The notes under the pieces were generated by a model, which saw nothing but the letters and a program-made list of their open reading frames with translations, searched no databases and was not told the origin of the DNA. The position numbers were made by a program, and so were the translations under genes. Source: an uncultured Clostridia bacterium (lineage in GTDB: Bacteria > Bacillota > Clostridia > Oscillospirales > Acutalibacteraceae). Taken from it: 8,188 nucleotides of DNA. The DNA is taken from NCBI GenBank assembly GCA_947626485.1, contig CANQSG010000088.1, positions 1 through 8,188 of the forward strand, written 5' to 3'. Below, piece after piece: positions 1-6,354 of this stretch (position 1 is the stretch's first letter; every line of letters begins with the position of its first letter).

Positions 1-400
1 CCGCCGCCTGTTCGCCGGATACGGCGTGGGAGAGGCGCAGCAGGACGGGATAGCTGTAAAAAATCTGCGCCTCGTCGGCGCCGCGCAGACGCGAGACGGT
101 CAGGTGCAGCCGGCAGACCCCACCGGCAGAGGTCAGGGCGGCGGGCAGCGGGAAGCGGATTTCTCCCCGCTCGATCGGCAGAAAATCCGAGGCGTAATAG
201 CTGCCGGCTCCGTCGACACCGTCGATGCGGCAGAGCGCGGTCTGCCCCTGCCCCGTCCAGCCCTCGATTTCGGCAGCGAGCGCGGAGGCGAGGGTGAAGA
301 CGAGCTCGGTGACGTTGTGCTCGCCCTGCAGACCCGCCGGCTGAATCGAAGCCGGCAAAATCTGCGTCGGCGAGACGGTGTAGGATATCGTTCGAATCAT
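1..400 (-). CDS. BppU-like tail appendage / receptor-binding-apparatus protein (3' end outside window)
   Basis: The frame is open from the ATG at 400 to the window edge and gives 133 residues, continuing beyond. The start has AGGAGG 8 bases upstream (409-414). The translation begins MIRTISYTVSPTQILPASIQ, then GLQGEHNVTELVFTLASALA, a Tyr-rich strand SYYASDF, an alternating strand EIRFPLPAALTSAGG, CRLHLTV and finally QIFYSYPVLLRLS. This is a beta-sandwich pattern close to the N-terminal domain of phage baseplate upper proteins (BppU/DUF2479-type). In those proteins this domain attaches to the tail while the C-terminal part carries the receptor-binding or linking module. The gene is separated from the coiled-coil gene by 31 bases. 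In a short-tailed particle it would be a tail spike or fibre anchor. The C-terminal domain, which would show host binding, is not in the window. Confidence 0.68.
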   Translation of the reverse strand, partial: MIRTISYTVSPTQILPASIQPAGLQGEHNVTELVFTLASALAAEIEGWTGQGQTALCRIDGVDGAGSYYASDFLPIERGEIRFPLPAALTSAGGVCRLHLTVSRLRGADEAQIFYSYPVLLRLSHAVSGEQAA

Positions 401-431
401 GCGTTTGTCCTCCTGAGAAAATTCCGCCGGC

Positions 432-938
432 CTATTTCGACCGGTTTTTCTGCGCCGCCGCTTCGGCGCGCAGGTCGCTTTGATACAGCTGCCGCGCGGC
501 GTCGGCGGCCTTGAGAGCGGCGTCGTGCCGGATCGTCTGCACCTTCTCGTCGTGCTTGCGCTGCGCGGATTGCAGGTAGTCGTCGAGCTTTTTGCGCAGC
601 AGGTCGACGGCGGCAAGGGTGCGCTGCTCGGCGGCGAAAACGGCGCTTTGCTGCGTGCGGTCGACGCCCGCCTGCACCGACTGCGCCAACCCCGAGCCGC
701 TTAGCCCCAGCGACGCCATGCGTTCGGCGAGCAGCCGCGACTGCACGAGGCGGGTCACCGCCGCGCGGTTGACCGAATCCGCCCCCTTTGCGTAGGCCTC
801 GGCCTTCTGCGTCTGCATTTTTTCGGTGGCGGCCTGCCGGTCGGCGGCGAGGGTCGCGTCGGCCTGCGCGACCTTGCGGTTTGCCTCGACGTCGGTGTAG
901 GCCTTTTGCTCGGCGTAATATTCCGCAAACGATTTCAT
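432..938 (-). CDS. Alanine-rich coiled-coil protein, possible internal/ejection or tail-needle-like protein
   Basis: A 168-residue protein. The start at 938 (MKSFAEYYAEQ) is one base after the nozzle stop (TAG-c-ATG), with GGGGAG about 11 bases upstream. The composition is rich in Ala, Gln, Lys, Arg, Asp and Glu, with almost no Pro or Trp. Two long helices flank a Gly/Ser break, LGLSGSGLAQS at 77-87, followed by GVDRTQQSA at 91-99. Residues 1-75 and 100-165 carry heptad-like charge patterns (for instance RTLAAVDLLRKKLDDYLQSA at 106-125), so a helical hairpin or oligomeric coiled coil is likely. There is no signal peptide or membrane segment. From memory, a 'LGLS.SG....TQQ' turn between long helices recurs in unassigned proteins at this position in Firmicute phages. 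Its place between nozzle and appendage genes fits an ejected internal protein, a channel plug or an appendage adaptor; the sequence does not decide. Confidence 0.65.
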   Translation of the reverse strand: MKSFAEYYAEQKAYTDVEANRKVAQADATLAADRQAATEKMQTQKAEAYAKGADSVNRAAVTRLVQSRLLAERMASLGLSGSGLAQSVQAGVDRTQQSAVFAAEQRTLAAVDLLRKKLDDYLQSAQRKHDEKVQTIRHDAALKAADAARQLYQSDLRAEAAAQKNRSK

Positions 939-939
939 G

Positions 940-3177
940 CTATTTCACACTCCCCAAAAGCTCGTATTGAAAGGCAAGCTGCGCCACGGCAAGCCCGCCC
1001 GTCCCCGTGATGCGCAGCCCGAACCGCCGCGACCGCGAGGCGTGGGGCGTCAGCTGCACCGTCTGCAAAAACGAGGCGTCTAACGCGTCGAGACAGGGCG
1101 ACGGCAGGTACAAAAGCCGCTCGTCGCTCGGCCGTCCGCGCTCGTCGAGCAGCTGCACCCGCAGCGGCTGCGCCTCGGCGCCCAGCGTCAGCCAGACCCG
1201 GCAGACCCGCTTATAGCGTTCCGGGCGGGAGAGGTCGAACAGCCGCGTCTGCAAAAACGCCGTCACCGGGCGGTCGGTCAGCCGCACCGGCGACTCGTTC
1301 GCCTGCACGTCGGCATGGACGAGATAGGGCACGCGGTCCGCCGGCTCGAGGCGGGAAAAGCGGGAGAAATAGAGGTAGCTGAAGGCCTCGACCGTCTCGT
1401 CGCCGTAAAAGAGCACCTGCTCGAGGCAGAGCTGATCCGCCACCGTCGTCAGCCGCCCGCCGTTCGCCTCTTCCGGGAGCCGCCAGGGGTGCCAGACCAG
1501 CCGCCGCTGGGCGCGCTCGTTGTCGCCGGCGGAGGTGATGTAATCGAAGGCGGTGTCGCCGTAATCGAGGCAGAAAATCCGGTCGCCGACGAGCAGCAGA
1601 TACCGCCCCTGCCAGTCGGCGGAGGTCGCCTGCCGCAGCGCCGCCGCGCCGCAGGCCTCGAGCAGCGGCGCGATGCTGCGTGAGAGCTCCTGCACGTTGC
1701 ACTCGCTGTACCGATTCGCGGCGACGAGGGTGTAGACCCTGCCGCCGCTGTCCGCCCAGACGAGCCGGTTGCGGCAGAGCTGAATCGAATCCGGACAGTC
1801 GCAGCCGACGGCGCCGTGAATTTGGGTCAGCGGGAAAATCGCGCTCAACGACGTGAGGGTCGAGGACATCGCGTTTTCGACGGTGGCCTCGCTGAGCGAC
1901 CCGGCGCGATAGGTCGTGCTGTAAAGCTCCCGCTCTTTGAAGAGGATGAGCTGATCCGACTGGCGGGCGAAGGCGGTCACCGCCTCGGCGGGGTTGCCGA
2001 CCGAAAAGCAGTTGTCCGCCGGGAAATAGAGCGGGTCATTCAGCTCGCTCCAGTGCACGAGGTTGGGCTGCGTTTTCGAGCCGCCGACAAACAGCCGGGT
2101 GCCGCCCGAAAGCCCCTGCGCGCCGCCGCCGAACCACTCGCAGAACGACATGCCGAGGATGCGATCGGCCTGCGCGGAGACGTCGCCGAATTCGCCGAAG
2201 ATCTCGAGGTTGTTGAAGCCGTGCAGGTCGTAATCGTTCTCGTCGACGAACTGCTTGTCGATCTGGCCGCCGGTGTAGTGCCGCAGGCCGACGACCTCGT
2301 TGCAGTAGTAAAGGCCGTAGCCGTCGGTGATCTTGCTGTGCTGGATGCCGCCGGTGATATCGAGCGAGAGCGTGTAGGTCTCGGCGCCGACCGTCACCTT
2401 CACGGTCAGGCGGCTGCCGACCGGCAGACGGCAGGGCAGGCCGTAATTCATGAGCTGGCCGCCGGTGCGGTTGGGGTTATAGACCGAATAGCGCATCCGA
2501 AAACGGCCGGTCAGCAGGTTTCGCCCCTCGGGGCAGACGCCCGTCACCTGCGCGCGGGAGCCGCCGCTGTTTTCGACCAGCCCGTTGTCGAGCAGCAGCG
2601 GGACGTGCAGCTCCTCGTCGGTCAGCAGCTGCCACGCGCGCCCCGTCGTCCCGGCGAGGGCGGCGCGCAGGTCTTCCTCTTTCAGGCGGTAGACCGCGGG
2701 GCGCACTTCCCCGTCCGCCTCGACCCGCAGGTAGGCGTAAATGCCGTCCTGCCCGGCGGCGGCAAAGGCAAGGCGGCTCTCCCCGTCGGCGCGGCTGCGC
2801 AGGATTTCGGGCAGGGCGACGGTGCGGCCGGGGGCGGAGACCATCGTAAAGCTGACTTGCAGAAAAAAGGCGCTGACGATCTCGTGCGCGAAGAGGCTCC
2901 AGCTGTCGCCGTCGACCATGCAGCTGTACCGGATCGGCACCCGCTTCGCGATGTTGTGCCGCCCGATGACCGACGACCGCCCGAGCGCGACGGCGGTGGC
3001 GGCGTCGCCCTGCAAAGTCGGCCGCTGGCGCAGGACGCCGCCGTTGAACCAGAGGTTTTCGGCGTCGCTGAGCTGATGGTCGGCGATGGCGGTCACGGCG
3101 TCGGCGCAGTTGACGCCGCCCGAAAGCTCCGGCAGCCGCACCGTCGCGGCGCCCCGCCGGTTCATCACCCGATACAT
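940..3177 (-). CDS. Tail hub/nozzle-like protein (P22 gp10 / T7 gp12-like role)
   Basis: A 745-residue protein, predicted to be mostly beta-strand. The start at 3177 (MYRVMNRRGA) has AAGGGGGAG 5 bases upstream; a second ATG at 3165 (TGATG with the adaptor stop) has poor spacing. Visible signatures: DAENLWFNGGVLRQRPTLQ at 38-56, the 'aspartate/asparagine-N-W-F..G.L..RPG' opening seen in tail hub and stabilisation proteins; GGTRLFVGGSKTQPNLVHWS at 358-377, followed by ELNDPLYFP; then GNPAEAVTAFARQSDQLILF at 394-413 with KERELYSTTY, which together are the beta-propeller signature of these proteins; and FLQTRLFDLSRPERYKRVCR at 641-660, a conserved late motif before a C-terminal beta-sandwich-like region. 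It would extend the tail below the adaptor and hold the DNA channel closed. The region at about 220-340, with many Tyr and Asn residues, looks like an inserted domain in the propeller. The stop is one base from the next start. Confidence 0.78.
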   Translation of the reverse strand: MYRVMNRRGAATVRLPELSGGVNCADAVTAIADHQLSDAENLWFNGGVLRQRPTLQGDAATAVALGRSSVIGRHNIAKRVPIRYSCMVDGDSWSLFAHEIVSAFFLQVSFTMVSAPGRTVALPEILRSRADGESRLAFAAAGQDGIYAYLRVEADGEVRPAVYRLKEEDLRAALAGTTGRAWQLLTDEELHVPLLLDNGLVENSGGSRAQVTGVCPEGRNLLTGRFRMRYSVYNPNRTGGQLMNYGLPCRLPVGSRLTVKVTVGAETYTLSLDITGGIQHSKITDGYGLYYCNEVVGLRHYTGGQIDKQFVDENDYDLHGFNNLEIFGEFGDVSAQADRILGMSFCEWFGGGAQGLSGGTRLFVGGSKTQPNLVHWSELNDPLYFPADNCFSVGNPAEAVTAFARQSDQLILFKERELYSTTYRAGSLSEATVENAMSSTLTSLSAIFPLTQIHGAVGCDCPDSIQLCRNRLVWADSGGRVYTLVAANRYSECNVQELSRSIAPLLEACGAAALRQATSADWQGRYLLLVGDRIFCLDYGDTAFDYITSAGDNERAQRRLVWHPWRLPEEANGGRLTTVADQLCLEQVLFYGDETVEAFSYLYFSRFSRLEPADRVPYLVHADVQANESPVRLTDRPVTAFLQTRLFDLSRPERYKRVCRVWLTLGAEAQPLRVQLLDERGRPSDERLLYLPSPCLDALDASFLQTVQLTPHASRSRRFGLRITGTGGLAVAQLAFQYELLGSVK

Positions 3178-3539
3178 TCCGTCTCCCCCTTCGGCAGGCG
3201 GTCAAGCACGCGGTCTTCCCACCGCACCGCCACGCGTTTTTTGTTGTAAAGCGAGGCGAAGATCGCCTGGCTGTCGGCGTCGTTCTCGCTGCCGGCGAGC
3301 AGCATCGCGACGCCCCAGGGCATCACGTCCTGCTGCAATCTGCCGCTCAGCGGGATTTCATCCGCGGCGCGCAGCGGCTTTAATTCGTCGGTCCGACCGC
3401 GATAAAAGAGGTCGGCGCAGATCTGATTGACCGCCGCGACCCCCTTTTCGGTCAGCACCGTTTCCTCCGCCGGGTCGCCCACCCCGTCGAGGTAGCCGAG
3501 CAGCGTCATCGCCTTTTTTACCATCGCCGTCACCGTCAT
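3165..3539 (-). CDS. Probable head-tail adaptor (connector) protein
   Basis: A 124-residue protein. The start at 3539 (MTVTAMVKKAMTLLGYLDG) is supported by GGGAGGG 6 bases upstream and by the ATGA overlap with the portal stop; the frame is open further upstream but inside the portal gene. The N-terminal helical region (VKKAMTLLGYLDG, then LTEKGVAAVNQICADLFYRG, residues 29-48) and a later helical part (WGVAMLLAGSENDADSQAIFASLYNKKR) resemble the all-helical adaptor fold of gp4/gp11-type or gp6-type connector proteins that bind under the portal. The C-terminus RWEDRVLDRLPKGETECIG is short and charged. Being directly behind the portal and overlapping the tail-nozzle gene by 13 bases fits a role in joining head and tail. 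The sequence similarity I can judge is weak, so the function rests mainly on position, size and helical content. Confidence 0.7.
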   Translation of the reverse strand: MTVTAMVKKAMTLLGYLDGVGDPAEETVLTEKGVAAVNQICADLFYRGRTDELKPLRAADEIPLSGRLQQDVMPWGVAMLLAGSENDADSQAIFASLYNKKRVAVRWEDRVLDRLPKGETECIG

Positions 3540-5323
3540 ACGCTTCCCTCCCGGATCGCCTGCGTCAGCATCGCCTCGCGCTGTGCCTCGGGCAGGCGGT
3601 CGAAGGCTTTGCGCTCGGATTCGGACAGGCCGGCGAGCACCGCGTCGGGGTCGGGCGGCGCGTCGTCCGGCAGCTCTGCGCGCAGGCGGTGGGCTTCGAT
3701 GAGCCCCGTCAGGTCGGGCACGAGCCCCTGCGGCAGGCGGGAGAGATACTCCTCGGCGGTGATGACGCCGCGGTCGAAGAGGTTGCCGAGCGTCGCGACG
3801 AGCTGTGCCTCGCCCCAGAGCGTCGCCGCGCCGACGTCGACCCGCGCGCGGACGAGCAGGCCGGCATAGCGCCGGGCGTCGAAGGGCAGATACCACACGC
3901 CGGTCTCGTCCTCCATGCGCAGGGCGCGGCGGCCGTAGCTGTGCACCCAGAAATCCGCCCAGATGCGGGCGACGTCCTCGCAGAACTGATAAAACCGGTT
4001 CTGCACCGTCTGCATCGGCAGGGTCGCGGCCTCACGCAGGGCGATGATGGCGGCGGCGTTGTCGGGGCGGACGTCGCCGAGCGCCGCCTCGTTGGCGCCC
4101 GACTGGGTCAGGGTGTTGGAGATCAGGTCGTTGATCATCGACTGGAACTGCGGGGCGAAAACGGGCGGCTGGACGTAGTCGATCATGCCGCCGACGCCGT
4201 TGCCGCCGCGCGCGACGTCGATGATCTGCCCCGGCGCGTTGGAGATCGGCCCCTGGATCGCGTCGACGTCCCGCACCATGATGGGCATGCCCATCAAGAT
4301 CATCGACCAGACCGACGCGGTCAGCGTGCGGTTGATGGCGATTTGGTTCGGGATGAGGTAGGTGATCTCGCTGTCGCCGTAGATGCAGGAGCGGCGGCGC
4401 TCCCAGGTGAATTTCGCGAGGGGATAGCGGGTCAGCCCGAGCTCCCAGACCGGCCGCACGACGGCGTCACGCGTGACCTGCACGGCCTTGACGACCGTCC
4501 GACCGGATTTGTCGGTCTCCTTGAAAACCTTCGTCAGCAGCAGCGTCCTGCCACCGGTGTCGGGTTCGGTCTCGGCGCGCTGCCCCGTCAAAAACCGCAG
4601 GTCGCGGTCGGGGCGGATCGCCTCGATCTCCGACGCCGGGCGGCCGTAGCGCCGCGCCATGGCGGTAATCTGCGAGACGGGCAGCCGCCGGGCGATGAGG
4701 AAATAGGGCTGGGCTTCGACGTCGTCGAGCGCCGGCTCGGCAAAGACGAGGTTCTCGACGTCGAGCACCTCGCAGCGAATGTCCCCGCAGATCGGGACGG
4801 TCGCGGCGTCGTCGGCGAATTGTCCGGTCGGCACGGCGTCGTCCCAATAGGTGTAGAGAAAGCCGGTGCCGGTTAAGTAGGCGTTTTTGAGCAACTGCTC
4901 TTTGAGCGACTCGAACTTGACCCGCTCGGCGGTGACGCGGTGGTAGGCGCTCAGCGCCGCCATCACGAGGTCGATCTCCTCGTCGGGCGGCAGACCGCCC
5001 GCCTCCTGCAACTGCGCAAGGCGCGCGGCGTCCGCCCGGACGGGGCGGCGGGGCGGGGCGCTGACGAGCCCCTCTGCCGAATAGGCGACCGAGACCGGCG
5101 CCGAACCGACCATCGCCATTTTGTAATCGCCGATGCGCTTGATGACGTTGTGCCGCACCAGCGGGCGCTCGGAGCCGCAGCGGGCGCCGTACCACTGATC
5201 GCCGACGTAAAACCGCTCGTTGATCTTGGATTGTTCGAACAGTCCCCGCTCCCCGAGCGAGGCTTTGAACTCGCTGCCGACGCGGTATTCCGCAAAGAGT
5301 TCGCTTGGCTTTGTTTTTATCAT
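3536..5323 (-). CDS. Portal protein (podovirus/P22-like class)
   Basis: A 595-residue protein. Twelve copies would form the ring at one capsid vertex through which terminase pumps DNA and to which the tail attaches. The start at 5323 (MIKTKPSELF) has GGGAG 8 bases upstream. Visible features: an N-terminal segment with NERFYVGDQWYGARCG (residues about 35-50), a common portal motif; RHNVIKRIGDYKMAM at 57-71; LKNAYLTGTGFLYTYWD at about 145-161 (clip/stem side); YGDSEITYLIPNQIAINR at 315-332, very typical of portals; TLTQSGANEAALGDVRPDNA at 404-423; and a long helical stretch REAATLPMQTVQNRFYQFCE at 430-449, the region of the channel helix. The C-terminal 50 residues are charged and helical (SESERKAFDRLPEAQREAM). 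Length and motifs fit larger portals of short-tailed and Firmicute phages. The stop overlaps the next start as ATGA, coupling portal and adaptor translation. Confidence 0.93.
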   Translation of the reverse strand: MIKTKPSELFAEYRVGSEFKASLGERGLFEQSKINERFYVGDQWYGARCGSERPLVRHNVIKRIGDYKMAMVGSAPVSVAYSAEGLVSAPPRRPVRADAARLAQLQEAGGLPPDEEIDLVMAALSAYHRVTAERVKFESLKEQLLKNAYLTGTGFLYTYWDDAVPTGQFADDAATVPICGDIRCEVLDVENLVFAEPALDDVEAQPYFLIARRLPVSQITAMARRYGRPASEIEAIRPDRDLRFLTGQRAETEPDTGGRTLLLTKVFKETDKSGRTVVKAVQVTRDAVVRPVWELGLTRYPLAKFTWERRRSCIYGDSEITYLIPNQIAINRTLTASVWSMILMGMPIMVRDVDAIQGPISNAPGQIIDVARGGNGVGGMIDYVQPPVFAPQFQSMINDLISNTLTQSGANEAALGDVRPDNAAAIIALREAATLPMQTVQNRFYQFCEDVARIWADFWVHSYGRRALRMEDETGVWYLPFDARRYAGLLVRARVDVGAATLWGEAQLVATLGNLFDRGVITAEEYLSRLPQGLVPDLTGLIEAHRLRAELPDDAPPDPDAVLAGLSESERKAFDRLPEAQREAMLTQAIREGSV

Positions 5324-5341
5324 ATCACACGCTCCCGGAAG

Positions 5342-5370
5342 GCGGCGGAGGAGCGCCTCTCCCCCGCCGC
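5342..5370 (-). other. Strong GC hairpin between capsid and portal genes
   Basis: In the minus-strand transcript, GCGGCGGGGGAG pairs with CTCCTCCGCCGC over 12 base pairs (one G-U) around a 5-base loop AGGCG. No run of U follows, so it is not a standard intrinsic terminator. Its base lies 5 bases before the portal Shine-Dalgarno GGGAG (5332-5336). Likely roles are protecting the 3' end of the capsid message, partial attenuation, or limiting ribosome access to the portal gene. Confidence 0.65.
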
Positions 5371-5391
5371 GCAGATTGCAGTCGACCGCCG

Positions 5392-6306
5392 TCAGGAGGC
5401 GACAAACGACCAGACGGCCGGCACATACGACGTTTTCACCAGCGCGTCGTAATAAATGCGGTAGTCGAATTTATAGGCGTCGGCCTTCAGGTTCTGCTCG
5501 GGGGTGAAGACCCGGACGCGCTCGCTCTTTTTGACGAGGGAGCAGGCCTTTTTGGGCATCAGGATCATATAGACGTCCTTCGCCTCCTCTGCCGGGGCAA
5601 AGCCGCCGGCCTCCTGCCCGCCGGTCGCGCCGTCGCGGAAGGTGTAGGCGCTCTTCATGCGGGCGGCGGGCACGGGCAGCAGCGCGACGCCGTCGATCGC
5701 GCGCACCTCGAGGTCGACGCCGCCCTTGCGGAACGAGGTCACCGAGAGGTGGCGGGAAATCTCGTCCGACGCCTCGAACGCGTGGTAGAGGTCGCCGCTG
5801 ACGAAGCAGACGAGCTCCTCGTCGTAGCCCGCGGCGTTGCGCACCGCCTTTTTCAGCTCGTTGAAGGCGGCGTAGGGCTTAGAAAGGTTGCCGTTCGAGA
5901 GGGTCTGCTTCTTCGTGACCGAAAGCCCCGCCAGCTTCGAGAGGACGTAGGCGTCGATCTCGGGCGCGACCTGCGTGCGGACGAATTCGCCGAGGAAGAG
6001 CCCCGCGAGGTTCGCGACGCCGGTCTCGTCGAGGTCCTCTTGATCGATCTCAAACGACCGGGCGCGGTCGCGGGTCAGGGTAAAGGCCTCGTTTTCGACC
6101 GTCACGCTGCCCTTGATGAAGCCGGTCTCGCGGTCGTAGTCGCCGAGCCCCTGCATCGAAATGCGGGGCACCTTGACGGTCTTCGCGCCGACAAAGCGGG
6201 CGCCGAAAGCGTTGTCCTCGAGGAAGCCGACGCAGGACTTCTGGACGAGCGCCTTATCGAGCTCGCCGGTAAATTTGGTTGCAAATTCGAGGGAATGAAT
6301 GGCCAT
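5392..6306 (-). CDS. Major capsid protein
   Basis: A 304-residue protein and the main building block of the icosahedral head. The start at 6306 (MAIHSLEFATK) has AAGGAG 9 bases upstream. The N-terminal part, with FATKFTGELDKALVQKSC and then KTVKVPRISMQGLGDYDR (residues about 42-59), matches capsid proteins of Firmicute phages of the HK97-fold class, as do the acidic central stretch FEIDQEDLDETG and the segment EFVRTQVAPEIDAY. The C-terminus VRVFTPEQNLKADAYKFDYR, followed by a short aromatic tail, is also typical: many such capsids end with 'D.Y.F.YR.Y.DA.V'. There is no obvious cleavable pro-domain and no neighbouring head protease, which fits a separate scaffold (the gene upstream) instead of a fused delta domain. 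The gene sits between an AT-rich leader and a strong hairpin, which suggests that its expression is set apart from its neighbours. An unusual point is that it lies before the portal gene. Confidence 0.88.
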   Translation of the reverse strand: MAIHSLEFATKFTGELDKALVQKSCVGFLEDNAFGARFVGAKTVKVPRISMQGLGDYDRETGFIKGSVTVENEAFTLTRDRARSFEIDQEDLDETGVANLAGLFLGEFVRTQVAPEIDAYVLSKLAGLSVTKKQTLSNGNLSKPYAAFNELKKAVRNAAGYDEELVCFVSGDLYHAFEASDEISRHLSVTSFRKGGVDLEVRAIDGVALLPVPAARMKSAYTFRDGATGGQEAGGFAPAEEAKDVYMILMPKKACSLVKKSERVRVFTPEQNLKADAYKFDYRIYYDALVKTSYVPAVWSFVAS

Positions 6307-6354
6307 GCAAATACGCTCCTTTTTTGTGTGTTACAAAAGTTTCGGGTTCGGTTG
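6307..6354 (-). promoter_or_regulatory. AT-rich leader of the capsid gene with strong Shine-Dalgarno
   Basis: This 48-base gap is far richer in A and T than the flanking genes. On the minus strand it carries AAGGAG at 6316-6321, 9 bases before the capsid ATG. Just upstream is a weak AT stem, TTTTGT / ACAAAA with a 5-base loop (6322-6338). The low GC should keep the ribosome binding site open and favour strong capsid translation. I see no convincing -35/-10 promoter pair. Confidence 0.5.

Noticed and set aside
1816..3249. 477-residue open frame on the plus strand opposite the nozzle gene
   Set aside because: Its composition is an Ala/Gly/Val/Arg/Asp-rich shadow, as GC-rich DNA gives in the antisense frame. 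It has no recognisable domain or matching ribosome binding site, while the opposite strand carries clear family motifs through the whole stretch.
3540..3896. Longer 243-residue version of the adaptor
   Set aside because: The extension lies inside the portal gene, is an Arg/Ala/Pro-rich shadow, and the start at 3539 has a good ribosome binding site and an ATGA overlap.
3689..4876. 395-residue open frame on the plus strand opposite the portal gene
   Set aside because: Same kind of GC-driven antisense frame with low-complexity Arg/Asp/Gly/Val content. The portal motifs on the minus strand (YGDSEITYLIPNQ and others) explain this DNA.
5342..5370. Intrinsic transcription terminator after the capsid gene
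   Set aside because: The stem is strong, but no U run follows it on the minus strand, and the operon plainly continues into the portal.
6322..6338. AT hairpin before the capsid gene as a terminator or operator
   Set aside because: Only six A/T-rich pairs with a 5-base loop; it is too weak for a terminator and is best read as part of an unstructured leader.
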